Assembly (NCBI GenBank): GCA_024998565.1
Contig: JACOEM010000001.1
Coordinates: forward strand, 456,485 to 520,484
From: Nitrospira sp.
Lineage (GTDB): Bacteria; Nitrospirota; Nitrospiria; Nitrospirales; Nitrospiraceae
Direction of reading: 5' to 3'
Length of the DNA: 64,000 bases
Below the pieces are notes generated by a model. It saw nothing but the letters and a program-made list of their open reading frames with translations. It was not told the origin of the DNA and ran no database searches. Position numbers and translations under genes: made by a program. Shown here piece after piece: positions 26,927 through 34,920 of the stretch (its first letter is position 1; each line of letters begins with the position of its first letter).

Positions 26927-27400
26927 ATGGACGATCCGAATCAAGTGTGGAGTCAGCCGTCGGTCGTCGAATGGTCCCAGCTGCTATTGAACAGTTATCG
27001 CCACTGGGTCGGGCGGGACTTGATGCCACGGACCGGCGGGCCTGAGGAGCAGGCCCATGCATTGTTCATGGCGCCTTTTGTGGTGGTCTCGCACGGTGCG
27101 CAGGAAGATCCGATCCTGAATTACGGGTCGCATCTGGCGCTGACCTTGTGGGAGATGACGTGGGAGCAGCTCCTGCAGACGCCATCCCGCCTGACGGCTG
27201 AACCCGTAAATCGTGCCGAGCGAGAGTGGATGCTTGAACGGGCCCGCGTGCAGGGGTATGTGGATAATTACCGCGGGGTCAGAATTTCGAACAGCGGACG
27301 ACGGTTTCTGATCGAACGCGCGATTGTGTGGAGCGTGGTCGACCGAGCCGGGCGTCGTCAGGGGCAGGCCGCGACCTTCTCACGCTGGACCTTCCTCTAA
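26927..27400 (+). CDS. MEKHLA domain protein
   Basis: 157 residues, essentially one MEKHLA domain: LFMAPFVVVSHGAQEDPILN, GSHLALTLWEMTWEQLLQTP, and DNYRGVRISNSGRRFLIERA. MEKHLA is a PAS-related domain first described at the C-terminus of plant HD-ZIP III transcription factors and found as stand-alone proteins in bacteria; it is thought to bind a small ligand. The ATG at 26927 is preferred since it leaves a domain-sized protein; a longer frame opens at 26846. Its 3' end overlaps the convergent DUF1653 gene by 21 bp. Confidence 0.88.
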   Translation: MDDPNQVWSQPSVVEWSQLLLNSYRHWVGRDLMPRTGGPEEQAHALFMAPFVVVSHGAQEDPILNYGSHLALTLWEMTWEQLLQTPSRLTAEPVNRAEREWMLERARVQGYVDNYRGVRISNSGRRFLIERAIVWSVVDRAGRRQGQAATFSRWTFL

Positions 27401-27598
27401 CCGTCGGAATCGAGGGACGACGGTCTCGCCGATGGTCACCGATTCGAGAAACATCCCCAGCGGCCTGATCCACAGTCCGCCTGCCCCATAGAGCTGTCGA
27501 TACACGACATACTCCTCCTCGGTTTCAGAGTGCCGAGCGACGCCCAACACCTCATAGTCCTTCCCTTTGTAGTGACGATAGCGACCAGGTTTCATCAT
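27380..27598 (-). CDS. DUF1653 domain protein
   Basis: 72 residues. GRYRHYKGKDYEVLGVARHS then EYVVYRQLYG and LWIRPLGMFLE are the full DUF1653 signature. This is a small SH3-like domain of unknown function, common in bacteria. AAGGA lies about six bases upstream of the second of two adjacent Met codons. It is convergent with the MEKHLA gene and divergent from the disulfide reductase gene. Confidence 0.88.
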   Translation of the reverse strand: MMKPGRYRHYKGKDYEVLGVARHSETEEEYVVYRQLYGAGGLWIRPLGMFLESVTIGETVVPRFRRLEEGPA

Positions 27599-27647
27599 GG
27601 TGTATCCTTGCGGGTTCGTGTCAGCGGGACAGTCTATCGGACCGGGA

Positions 27648-29057
27648 ATGTCATCACAACTCTTTCACATACCTGAACGGCGGCATGATGTCGTGGTGAT
27701 CGGCGGTGGGTCGGCCGGGTATGCCGCCGCGCGAACGGCTCGCGACGCCGGCGCCGATGTGGCCATCGTGGATCAGGGCCCGCTCGGGGGGCTGTGCATC
27801 CTGCGGGGTTGCATGCCGACCAAAACGATTCTACGGTCGGCTGAAATCATGGCGCTGATGAAGCGCGCGCGCGAGTTCGGGATTGCGCCGGTCACCGTTC
27901 AGGCCGATCTGTCGGCCATCGTCGATCGCAAGAACCGATTGGTTCAGGAGTTCGCCGACTACCGCATCGACGCGCTGCGAGACCCGCGGTTTACCTTGTA
28001 TGAATCACGCGCCGAGTTCCTCTCGCCTCACGAACTTCGTGCCGGAGCTGTTCGAATTCGAGGTGGGGCATTCGTCATTGCCACCGGGTCGAGTGCGGCT
28101 GAGGTGGCCATTCCGGGGTTGGACGAGGCCGGCTACCTGACCAGCGATGAGATGCTTGATGTTCGCCGCCAACCGGCGTCGCTCCTGGTGTTGGGAGGTG
28201 GCCTGGTCGCCGTCGAGTTCGCGCAATTTTTTGCCCGAATCGGCACGAAGGTCACCATGTTACAGCGTGGCACGACCTTGTTGTCCGATATGGATGAAGA
28301 CATCGGTCAGGCCCTGGCGGCGGCCTTTCGGGATGAAGGGATCGAGGTGATGACCGGCGTGTCGTTTCAACGTGTGACCTCAACCCCGTCCAAGAAGACC
28401 GTGCATTTTGTGCAGGGGGGGATCACGCACGCTTGCTCTGCCGAAGTCATTTTTCAAGCCCTCGGGCGTCGTCCCAACCTGAACGGGCTCAATCCGGAGG
28501 CGGCTGGTGTGCAAGTCATCGACGGTCGTCTGGTAGTCGGCGGCGATATGCGGACTTCTCAGCCGCACATCTTTGCTGTGGGTGACGTCAATGACCTCAC
28601 TCCTATTGTGCACCTGGCCATACAACAAGGTGAAACGGCCGCGTTTAACGCGACGCATCCGAATGAGCCGGCACGTGTGATCGACCACCGGCTGGATGCC
28701 GAAGTTGTGTTCACCGAACCGCAGGTTGCGGTCGCGGGAATGAGTGAACGGCAGTGCCGCGAAAAGGCGATTCCGTATCTGACGGCGTCCTATCCGTTTG
28801 CCGACCATGGAAAGGCCATGTGTATGGGCGCCGCGCATGGCTTTGTGAAGCTGCTCTGTCGTCCGGACGACGGTGCCTTGCTGGGCGCTCAGATTGTGGG
28901 GCCGGAGGCGGGGGAATTGATCCATGAGTTGATCGCGGTGATGTATTTTCACGGCACCGCACAGGACCTGCTGCGCATTCCCCACTATCATCCGACGCTC
29001 GCGGAGATCGTGACGTATCCGGCGGAGTCCATTGTCGAGCAGATGGGGAGAGCATGA
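27648..29057 (+). CDS. Pyridine nucleotide-disulfide oxidoreductase (Lpd/MerA-like)
   Basis: 469 residues. FAD motif VVVIGGGSAGYAAARTARDA, redox-active CILRGC (C-x4-C) in GGLCILRGCMPTK, NAD motif LLVLGGGLVAVEFAQFF, FAD contact IFAVGDVND, and the C-terminal His-Glu pair in HYHPTLAEIV. This is the group I flavin disulfide reductase family, including dihydrolipoamide dehydrogenase and mercuric reductase; no MerA C-terminal CC pair is present. No 2-oxoacid dehydrogenase genes are adjacent. It overlaps the next gene by ATGA. The Met at 27648 fits family length. Confidence 0.9.
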   Translation: MSSQLFHIPERRHDVVVIGGGSAGYAAARTARDAGADVAIVDQGPLGGLCILRGCMPTKTILRSAEIMALMKRAREFGIAPVTVQADLSAIVDRKNRLVQEFADYRIDALRDPRFTLYESRAEFLSPHELRAGAVRIRGGAFVIATGSSAAEVAIPGLDEAGYLTSDEMLDVRRQPASLLVLGGGLVAVEFAQFFARIGTKVTMLQRGTTLLSDMDEDIGQALAAAFRDEGIEVMTGVSFQRVTSTPSKKTVHFVQGGITHACSAEVIFQALGRRPNLNGLNPEAAGVQVIDGRLVVGGDMRTSQPHIFAVGDVNDLTPIVHLAIQQGETAAFNATHPNEPARVIDHRLDAEVVFTEPQVAVAGMSERQCREKAIPYLTASYPFADHGKAMCMGAAHGFVKLLCRPDDGALLGAQIVGPEAGELIHELIAVMYFHGTAQDLLRIPHYHPTLAEIVTYPAESIVEQMGRA

Positions 29058-29737
29058 CACGAACCGTTGCCGCCGGTGCGTCGGCCCTTCTGCTGCTGGT
29101 GACCCTGGCCTGCGGGCAACAGACGTGGGAGGCTGCGATGCAGGCAGGCGAATCGGCCTTGCAGCGAGGGCAGTATGAGCAGGCCGAAAAAATTTTCGCG
29201 GCCGCCGTGTCTAAGGCGGAAGAATTCGGTCTGCATGACCGGCGGGTCGCGGTGACCTTGGCCCATTTGGCCCAAGCCTACAGCGCGCAGGGGAAATTCG
29301 TCGAGGCTGAGCCGGTGTATCTGGAAGCGCTCAAGATTTACCAAGATGTGCACGGTGAGACCCATCTCGATGTGGCAGCCATGTTGAATAACCTTGGCGT
29401 GTTGCATCGCAAGCACGGACAATATGCCGATGCGCAGCGCCTCCTGATGCGGGCGCTCTCGATCAAGGAGAAGCTCCTGGGGCCGGACCATCCGGAGGTG
29501 GCGCTGGCCCTGAGTAATTTGGCCGCGATGTATCTGGCGCAAGGCGACGGGGAGCAAGCAGGGGCGTTATTTGCGCGGGCGTTGGCGGTGCGGGAGAAGC
29601 ATTTGGGGCCTGACCATCCGGATGTGGCCAAAAATCTTGAGGACTATGCGAGTGCGTTGCGCAAGGTAGGTCGGGTTGCAGAGGCGGAGGGGCTCGAGCG
29701 GAGGGCAGGGGCGATTCGGTCAAAATCGAAATCGTGA
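29054..29737 (+). CDS. TPR lipoprotein, kinesin-light-chain type repeats
   Basis: 227 residues. Lipoprotein signal with lipobox TLAC, then four or five 42-residue repeats of the kinesin light chain type, for example GKFVEAEPVYLEALKIYQDV and ALSIKEKLLGPDHPEVALAL. These form a superhelical protein-interaction scaffold. The gene starts in the stop codon of the disulfide reductase gene. A periplasmic binding role is likely; partner unknown. Confidence 0.88.
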   Translation: MTRTVAAGASALLLLVTLACGQQTWEAAMQAGESALQRGQYEQAEKIFAAAVSKAEEFGLHDRRVAVTLAHLAQAYSAQGKFVEAEPVYLEALKIYQDVHGETHLDVAAMLNNLGVLHRKHGQYADAQRLLMRALSIKEKLLGPDHPEVALALSNLAAMYLAQGDGEQAGALFARALAVREKHLGPDHPDVAKNLEDYASALRKVGRVAEAEGLERRAGAIRSKSKS

Positions 29738-29814
29738 TGACGGAGAGGTGCAGAGTTGAACCGGTGGGATGCGCCGGTGTAGCGTACAGATTCGTAAGGG
29801 CTCGAGGACGAACG

Positions 29815-30030
29815 ATGTCTGATTGGCGAACCAATGCATTGATTGCGCGCGGCATGGGCATTGTCTTCATTGCCGGGGGCTTCATGCTTGGTATTTACGG
29901 GTTGGAATTCCCCAACAGCATGTGGCTTCAAACTGCATTAGGGCTGCTTGTCACCGGGATGATGGCGCAGGGCTATGCGATGTATTGCTCCATCCGGCGG
30001 GTTCGGGAGCAGCGTGATTCGGAACGGTAG
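29815..30030 (+). CDS. Small two-helix membrane protein
   Basis: 71 residues with two hydrophobic segments: MGIVFIAGGFMLGIYGL and QTALGLLVTGMMAQGYAMY. GAGGA lies six bases before the ATG at 29815. The C-terminus is Arg-rich and probably cytoplasmic. Family unknown. The next lipoprotein gene follows closely on the same strand. Confidence 0.7.
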   Translation: MSDWRTNALIARGMGIVFIAGGFMLGIYGLEFPNSMWLQTALGLLVTGMMAQGYAMYCSIRRVREQRDSER

Positions 30031-30058
30031 CCAGTTGAGACGCGAGACGGAGAAGACG

Positions 30059-30505
30059 ATGGTGTGCCCTGGTCGATGGAGTACTCTCCTGCTCCTTTTC
30101 TGTGTCGTGGTGCTATCCGGTTGCGGCGGGCCTTGGCGTGACCGGTATTTGGATAAGGGAGTGAAGAAGCTCACGCAGGACGATATTGCAGATAAATTCG
30201 GTCCTCCAAGTACCGCGAAGACACCGGTGCTGGGTGGTGACACAGTCTGGACCTATCGCGTACCCATGGGGGATCGAGAAGTGCATCCCTGGGATCCTGG
30301 GAGTCTGACGGCCGGCAAGAAAACCAAAGCCCCACCATCGCCCTCGCCCTTCGGAAAAAGCCTGGCCGGTAATGACGAACCCTACCGGGAGCCGCTCTAT
30401 TGTTATCGATATACGCTGTCGTTTGATGAGGCCAAGCTGCTGAAAGACTGGAAACGGGAAGAATGTGTTCCTCGCGCCAGTGAGGATGAGAACGCATCCC
30501 AATAA
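30059..30505 (+). CDS. Hypothetical lipoprotein
   Basis: 148 residues. Signal sequence WSTLLLLFCVVVLSGCGGPW with lipobox LSGC. The mature part has DDIADKFGPPSTAKTPVLGG and DTVWTYR, a pattern reminiscent of SmpA/OmlA (BamE-like) small folds where a G-x-P loop precedes a WxY strand. GGAG lies seven bases upstream of the ATG at 30059. The MscS-type channel gene starts 17 bp after its stop. Confidence 0.75.
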   Translation: MVCPGRWSTLLLLFCVVVLSGCGGPWRDRYLDKGVKKLTQDDIADKFGPPSTAKTPVLGGDTVWTYRVPMGDREVHPWDPGSLTAGKKTKAPPSPSPFGKSLAGNDEPYREPLYCYRYTLSFDEAKLLKDWKREECVPRASEDENASQ

Positions 30506-30522
30506 GGCGGACCCACGACGTT

Positions 30523-31347
30523 ATGCGCGAACTGTTGCCGGTGATCGGATCGAGCGTTTTCTTCGACCTGCTCAAGTCCATCCTCCTCCTCCTCATTTTG
30601 CTCATCGCACGCACGGTTCTGGTCCGCTGGATCAAAGGCAATCAGACGCTGACCATCGATGCGAAGCGACGATGGATCGTCACGGCTCGGAACAGCATGG
30701 TGCTGGGGCTCTTCGTGGGGCTCGTCGTGATCTGGGCCCACGAGTTGGAAGCGTTTGCCGTGTCGTTGGTCGCGCTGGCGGCCACCGTGGTGCTGGCGAC
30801 AAAGGAATTGATCCTCTGCTGGAGCGGTGCAGCGTTGCGTGTCGGCGGGGGCGTGTATGGTGTGGGTGATCGTATCCAATTGGGCACGTATCGGGGCGTT
30901 GTCCTGGAATACGATGTCTTCGCGACGAAGTTGCTGGAAATCGGGCCGGGTCAGACGTCGCATCTCTATACCGGTCGAACCGTGGTCTTCCCCAACAGTC
31001 TTCTGTTTGGAAATCCCTTGATCAGAGAGAGCCCGTCGCAGGAATACGGCCTCTATGTTTTGTCGGTTCCGCTTCAGAGCACGGACGATTGGCAAGCCGC
31101 TGAGCAAGCTCTGCTCAATGCCGCAAAAGTCGAGTGCGCCTCCTTCATGGATCAAATGGGCCGGCAGATGAAATTGCTGGAACAGCGAAACCTGCTGGAA
31201 GCGCCGTCTCCTGAGCCACGTATTACCATCCAGCTCCCTGAGGCGGGACGTATTCATCTGGTGCTCAGGTTTCCAGCCCCCGACCGTGGGCGTTCACGGG
31301 TCGAACAAGCCATTCTCAGGCGCTATCTCATCGCTGTGCGGACGTAA
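30523..31347 (+). CDS. MscS-type mechanosensitive ion channel protein
   Basis: 274 residues. Two or three N-terminal membrane segments (LLLLILLIARTVLVRWI; MVLGLFVGLVVIWAHELEAF; AVSLVALAATVVLATKELIL) are followed by the MscS beta domain, with YGVGDRIQLGTYRGVVLEYD and TGRTVVFPNSLLFGNPL. The pore-lining Gly/Ala pattern of TM3 is weaker than in E. coli MscS. It probably opens on hypo-osmotic shock. Length is close to MscS (286). Confidence 0.85.
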   Translation: MRELLPVIGSSVFFDLLKSILLLLILLIARTVLVRWIKGNQTLTIDAKRRWIVTARNSMVLGLFVGLVVIWAHELEAFAVSLVALAATVVLATKELILCWSGAALRVGGGVYGVGDRIQLGTYRGVVLEYDVFATKLLEIGPGQTSHLYTGRTVVFPNSLLFGNPLIRESPSQEYGLYVLSVPLQSTDDWQAAEQALLNAAKVECASFMDQMGRQMKLLEQRNLLEAPSPEPRITIQLPEAGRIHLVLRFPAPDRGRSRVEQAILRRYLIAVRT

Positions 31348-31450
31348 GGTCTCGCGACGATCCTTCCACTCACGTGTCAGTTTCTGTGAAGCCTCTGCCA
31401 CCGGCTTGTCGTGTGAGGATTCGCGGTCCCGGCAAAAACCGGCAAAATAA

Positions 31451-31479
31451 TTGGCAAACTCGTCCCTTCACGGTATTGA
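31451..31479 (+). promoter_or_regulatory. Possible promoter for the Lys/Ala-rich protein gene
   Basis: TTGGCA at 31451-31456, a 17-bp spacer, and TATTGA at 31474-31479. Just upstream GGCAAA occurs three times (near 31429, 31441 and 31453), which might form an operator. The match to the -10 consensus is weak. Confidence 0.35.
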
Positions 31480-31547
31480 TGAATCCTGCATGCCGGTCGG
31501 TTCTCCATTGAGCCGGGCACCATATTTCAACCAAGGGGGAGTTGTTG

Positions 31548-31952
31548 ATGAGAAGGTCAATTGCTGTGTTGATCGCCGTCGCATTTGTGGGAATGAGTTC
31601 GTTGGCCGTGGCCGATGATATGGGGCTGGGTCAGATGTCCGAGGGGATGAAGCAGGACATGAGCGGGCTGTCGAACGACCTGAACGCCCAGAAGGAAGAT
31701 CTGGCGAGTGACCTGAAAGCCAAGAAAGAATCGGTGAAGAGCGAGATGAAGGCGAAGCGGGAGGCGGCGAAAGCGAAGAAAAAGCAAACGAAGGCCGACT
31801 TGAAAGCAAAGAAGGAACACATGAAAGCCAAGGTCAAGGCCAAGAAAGACGCGGCTCGCGCGAAGGCGGCAGAAGCGAGGAGTATGGCCGACGATGCGGC
31901 TCACGAGGCCGGCGGGATGAAGAACGACGTCACGGGGGCGATGCGGAACTAA
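31548..31952 (+). CDS. Exported Lys/Ala-rich coiled-coil protein
   Basis: 134 residues. The signal peptide MRRSIAVLIAVAFVGMSSLA ends near AVADD. Most of the mature protein is a degenerate heptad-like repeat rich in Lys, Ala and Glu (DLKAKKE recurs), predicting a long, very basic single helix or coiled coil. AGGGGGAG lies about seven bases upstream of ATG 31548. Histone- or LEA-like behaviour is possible, but a signal peptide points to the periplasm. A strong terminator follows at 32002. Confidence 0.8.
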   Translation: MRRSIAVLIAVAFVGMSSLAVADDMGLGQMSEGMKQDMSGLSNDLNAQKEDLASDLKAKKESVKSEMKAKREAAKAKKKQTKADLKAKKEHMKAKVKAKKDAARAKAAEARSMADDAAHEAGGMKNDVTGAMRN

Positions 31953-32001
31953 AGTCGGCCGGTTGGCTGAGAGCCGGATAACGCTGATATTCGACAATTG
32001 C

Positions 32002-32045
32002 GGCCTGTGATCGGGAAATGTCCGATCACAGGCCTTGTTGTTCTG
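32002..32045 (+). terminator. Rho-independent terminator
   Basis: Perfect 13-bp stem GGCCTGTGATCGG / CCGATCACAGGCC (32002-32014 and 32022-32034), loop GAAATGT, then TTGTTGTTCT. It lies between the Lys/Ala-rich gene and xthA and would separate their transcripts. Confidence 0.85.
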
Positions 32046-32055
32046 TCTGCCTCAG

Positions 32056-32084
32056 TTGTTGCGGCGGGCGGGCTCTGCTAGAAT
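32056..32084 (+). promoter_or_regulatory. Sigma70-type promoter for xthA, leaderless
   Basis: TTGTTG at 32056-32061, 17-bp spacer, TAGAAT at 32079-32084 preceded by TGC (extended -10). The -10 ends nine bases before the xthA ATG, so transcription should start at or within a few bases of it. No ribosome-binding site is present, consistent with a leaderless mRNA. Confidence 0.6.
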
Positions 32085-32093
32085 CCTCGCCGT

Positions 32094-32867
32094 ATGAAAG
32101 TCGCCACCTTCAACGTCAACTCACTGCGCAAGCGTCTCCCTATCGTGCTGCAGTGGCTCGAACGCCATCAGCCTGATGTGCTCTGTTTGCAGGAAACAAA
32201 AGTTCAGGACAGCGAATTTCCGCTGACTGCGCTCGCCTCCTCCGGTTACGAGATTACGTTCCGGGGTATGAAAGCCTACAACGGAGTTGCGATTCTCAGC
32301 CGAACGAAGCCTGAAGCAGTCTGGCATGGGTTCGATGACGGGGGGGAAGCAGAGGATGCACGGCTCTTACGCGTGGTGATTCAAGGCATCCCGATCATCA
32401 ACACGTATGTTCCGCAGGGTTTCGAGATCGAATCGCCCAAGTACCAATATAAACTGGGTTGGTACGACCGGTTACGAAAGCATTTCGAAACTCATCTTTC
32501 CCCGAAGGAGCCGGCGATCTGGTGTGGAGACATGAATGTGGCCCCAAGACCCATTGATGTCCACAGCCCGGAGAAACATCTGAAACATGTCTGCTACCAC
32601 GAAGACGCGCGCAATGCCTATGGGAAGACGGTTGCGTGGGGCTTCGAAGATGTGTTCTGCAAACTGTATCCAGATCGCCAGCAGTTCACGTTTTTTGACT
32701 ATCGTGCACCCAGTGCCCTTGCCGCGAACAAAGGGTGGCGGATCGATCATATTCTGGCAACCCCGCCCTTGGCTCAGAAGTGTCAGCGCGTTGATGTCGA
32801 TTTGGAACCACGCCGTGCGGCCGATCCCTCCGATCACACTGTCCTGTGGGCCGAGTTTTCCACCTAG
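32094..32867 (+). CDS. xthA: Exodeoxyribonuclease III
   Basis: 257 residues, the usual length. AP-endonuclease family motifs: TFNVNSLRKRL, VLCLQETKVQD, WCGDMNVAPRPIDV, GWRIDHIL and the C-terminal SDHTVLWAEF. It cleaves abasic sites and removes 3' blocking groups in base-excision repair. It is a single-gene unit between a terminator upstream and a hairpin at 32953 downstream. Confidence 0.96.
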   Translation: MKVATFNVNSLRKRLPIVLQWLERHQPDVLCLQETKVQDSEFPLTALASSGYEITFRGMKAYNGVAILSRTKPEAVWHGFDDGGEAEDARLLRVVIQGIPIINTYVPQGFEIESPKYQYKLGWYDRLRKHFETHLSPKEPAIWCGDMNVAPRPIDVHSPEKHLKHVCYHEDARNAYGKTVAWGFEDVFCKLYPDRQQFTFFDYRAPSALAANKGWRIDHILATPPLAQKCQRVDVDLEPRRAADPSDHTVLWAEFST

Positions 32868-32952
32868 CATAGCATTGCGCAGGGGCACCGTACCCTTTGT
32901 CTCGTTCAGACCTTAGAGGGATCTGGTAGATAGTCCGCTCTCTGCATCTTCA

Positions 32953-32988
32953 TCTTCGCTGCGGCCAGCTTGATGGCCGCAGCGAAGA
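32953..32988. terminator. Perfect 15-bp hairpin downstream of xthA
   Basis: TCTTCGCTGCGGCCA at 32953-32967 pairs with TGGCCGCAGCGAAGA at 32974-32988 around a 6-base loop. On the plus strand TTGTACT follows, a weak T tract. It separates xthA from the convergent zinc-ribbon gene and could serve both. Confidence 0.65.
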
Positions 32989-33053
32989 TTGTACTCGTCA
33001 ATCAGTGCCGCAGGACTCGGGGCATCTGTCATGCCGGTCCTGCGACTCCTCTA

Positions 33054-33233
33054 TCACTGCAATACTTCGACTGGCTCCAGCAACAGTTGTTCAGCAAGTC
33101 GAGTTCGGCGGTTTTGTTCAATCAATGGATCGACAATCGATCCGCAATTAATGCAGCGCCAGACAAACGTTTCCGGCGAAAAGTCCGGTCTCCACTCATC
33201 GACCATCAACCCTTTGCATCGTCCGCATGTCAT
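33054..33233 (-). CDS. Zinc-ribbon miniprotein
   Basis: 59 residues. Two CxxC knuckles, CGRCKGLMVDEW near the start and CINCGSIVDPLIEQNR in the middle, make a complete zinc ribbon. The C-terminus is a Leu/Glu-rich helix. AAGGAGGTG sits eight bases upstream of the ATG at 33233, one of the best Shine-Dalgarno sites in the window; a GTG nine bases earlier lies within it. Function unknown; such small ribbons often bind RNA, DNA or partner proteins. Confidence 0.78.
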   Translation of the reverse strand: MTCGRCKGLMVDEWRPDFSPETFVWRCINCGSIVDPLIEQNRRTRLAEQLLLEPVEVLQ

Positions 33234-33818
33234 GGTTCCCACCTCCTTAGGATTGCGCCCTTATGATCTAAAGGCCGTGCCCATGTGAGGAGAGAGTAGC
33301 AACGCGAGATTAAAGAGGTGTTAGTGAGACGTTAAAACCATTTAATCCGGATTGTGTAGCGATATCAGGGCGTTCACGTTTCACGGTTGGACAAATTCTG
33401 AGCGAATGGGAAGGGTTCTGTACAAAATGAGGTCTGCGATGAGAGTTGTGGTGGCGATGCACGCTCGGAACATGACGAATCACAGGGTCAATTCGGCGAG
33501 CACCGAAATCGGCAGATCTACGCTGACTGGCCTCTGAAAAGAGAAGGGCTAATCAGTGAATCTGCCTTCCTTTTGGAGCGAACCGTTGAGTTTCTTGACA
33601 GAACTCCCCCCATCCTTTATCGATTGAACTGACAGTGTCATTCCGCTGCGCCCACGGCCGGTGGTGTGTCAGACTGTGGGAAGTTGCTGTGATCTGTGTC
33701 CGCGGTCGGTTTTGCTTCAAGGCCATCTGTCGTGAGTATTCAGGTGGAGCCGTGACCGGCGTCCGGCAGAGTATCTTGTATTCGGGAGAGCGGCGCTAAT
33801 ACCCGCCGATCATTCAGC
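33234..33818. other. 585-bp A+T-richer non-coding region
   Basis: This gap separates the divergent zinc-ribbon and PilZ genes. Frames in it are short and lack coding bias or ribosome-binding sites. TTGACA at 33595-33600 followed after 17 bp by TATCGA could be a promoter for a long PilZ leader or for an untranslated RNA. Otherwise I see nothing specific. Its lower G+C than the flanks is noticeable. Confidence 0.4.
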
Positions 33819-34319
33819 ATGATCCAACCCCTCACGTGTCCGCAGTGCGGCCAAGACAATGTGTTTCGTTCACGCTGCTCCACGCTGATGGAGCGGTTGC
33901 AGTCGCTTGCTTGTATTGCCCCGTTCCATTGTCAGTCTTGTAGCTTCCGTTTCCAGGCCTTCCGATTGGGACGCCGGTATCCGGCGCAGATGCTCGATCG
34001 GCGAAAACATCTGCGTATTCCTGTGCACCTGTTTTTGTCTTTCTCCGGCGGCAAAGTTAGGGGAGAAGGAACCGTCTTGGACATTTCGATGGGCGGGTGC
34101 ATCATCGAGAGCCAAGCTCCGGTGCACGTGGATGATATTTTTTATCTTCAGATCGCGCTTGAGAATGACCAGACGCCGCTCGAAGTGGCTGCGATGGTTC
34201 GGTCTGTGAGTTCCCGCGGTATTGCATTCAAGTTTCTTCGGTCGGCGCAAGAAAACAAACGGCTGCTCGCGTTTGTGCACGCCAAAACTGAATCTTCCGG
34301 AGCAGGGTCCTCCAGCTAG
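33819..34319 (+). CDS. PilZ domain protein with N-terminal zinc ribbon
   Basis: 166 residues. The N-terminus has CPQCGQDNVFRSRC and CQSCSFRFQAF, a zinc ribbon. The PilZ part follows with RKHLR (RxxxR) near residue 63 and DISMGGCIIES (DxSxxG), the two motifs that bind cyclic di-GMP. It is therefore a likely c-di-GMP receptor. The ribbon is an unusual addition; it may link the signal to a protein or nucleic-acid partner. No motility or secretion genes are adjacent. Confidence 0.88.
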   Translation: MIQPLTCPQCGQDNVFRSRCSTLMERLQSLACIAPFHCQSCSFRFQAFRLGRRYPAQMLDRRKHLRIPVHLFLSFSGGKVRGEGTVLDISMGGCIIESQAPVHVDDIFYLQIALENDQTPLEVAAMVRSVSSRGIAFKFLRSAQENKRLLAFVHAKTESSGAGSSS

Positions 34320-34453
34320 CTGTACCCACTTCTCCTATTTCCTCCGTTGCCCCGCTCCAGTTTGCCCAGAGTCATGCCCGATTACGGGAACATCTGCTCG
34401 GACGCCAGCGGGCGACTTGCTGCGTGGGGGACAGCGTTCTCTTCGATGTTCTG

Positions 34454-34759
34454 TTAGAGTGGAGTTTCCCAGGCGGAGGCCTGGGGATGCTCAGTTGTGA
34501 GGCGGTCGTGTTCGGTGTGGTCGAAGGGTTCCACGATGAGGTCTGCTCGATTCAATGGTTCAGGGCATGCCGGTGACGAGAGAAAATCGACATAGTCTTG
34601 TGCCTTCGCCTCAGTGGCAAAGCGACAAAGCCCGTACTCCGGCATATGAGAGGATGGATGCCAGAAGGCCAGCCCGATGGAGCTGCCTTGAAACACTCCC
34701 AAGGCTCGATGCCGGACTTGATAACCCCCCGGAGTATCAGTCGAATGATCGAGTGCCAT
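34454..34759 (-). CDS. Hypothetical protein
   Basis: 101 residues with no signal or membrane segment. The centre reads as a small alpha/beta domain (GVFQGSSIGLAFWHPSSHMP, then LCRFATEAKAQDYVDFLSSP). The spacing of hydrophobic residues and G/C third positions support a real protein. GGGAAG lies several bases upstream of ATG 34759. No known family; it lies between the PilZ and lemA genes. Confidence 0.6.
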   Translation of the reverse strand: MALDHSTDTPGGYQVRHRALGVFQGSSIGLAFWHPSSHMPEYGLCRFATEAKAQDYVDFLSSPACPEPLNRADLIVEPFDHTEHDRLTTEHPQASAWETPL

Positions 34760-34920
34760 GCCGCTTCCCGTTGTGTGCTGATCGACTACAAGTGGGTAAG
34801 TATAGCAAGGTTATCAAGGAATCGACACCTCGCGGGTCCCGCCGGTGATTGACTTCGCCGGTGAAAGCCTTACGTCCTAAGAATGCGTGGTCCGCTGCGA
34901 CCGGCGCGAAGGAGGAGAGC

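Noticed and set aside
33352-33537. A 61-codon frame in the A+T-richer gap
   Set aside because: No ribosome-binding site, no coding bias and no recognisable fold. A small RNA is as likely.
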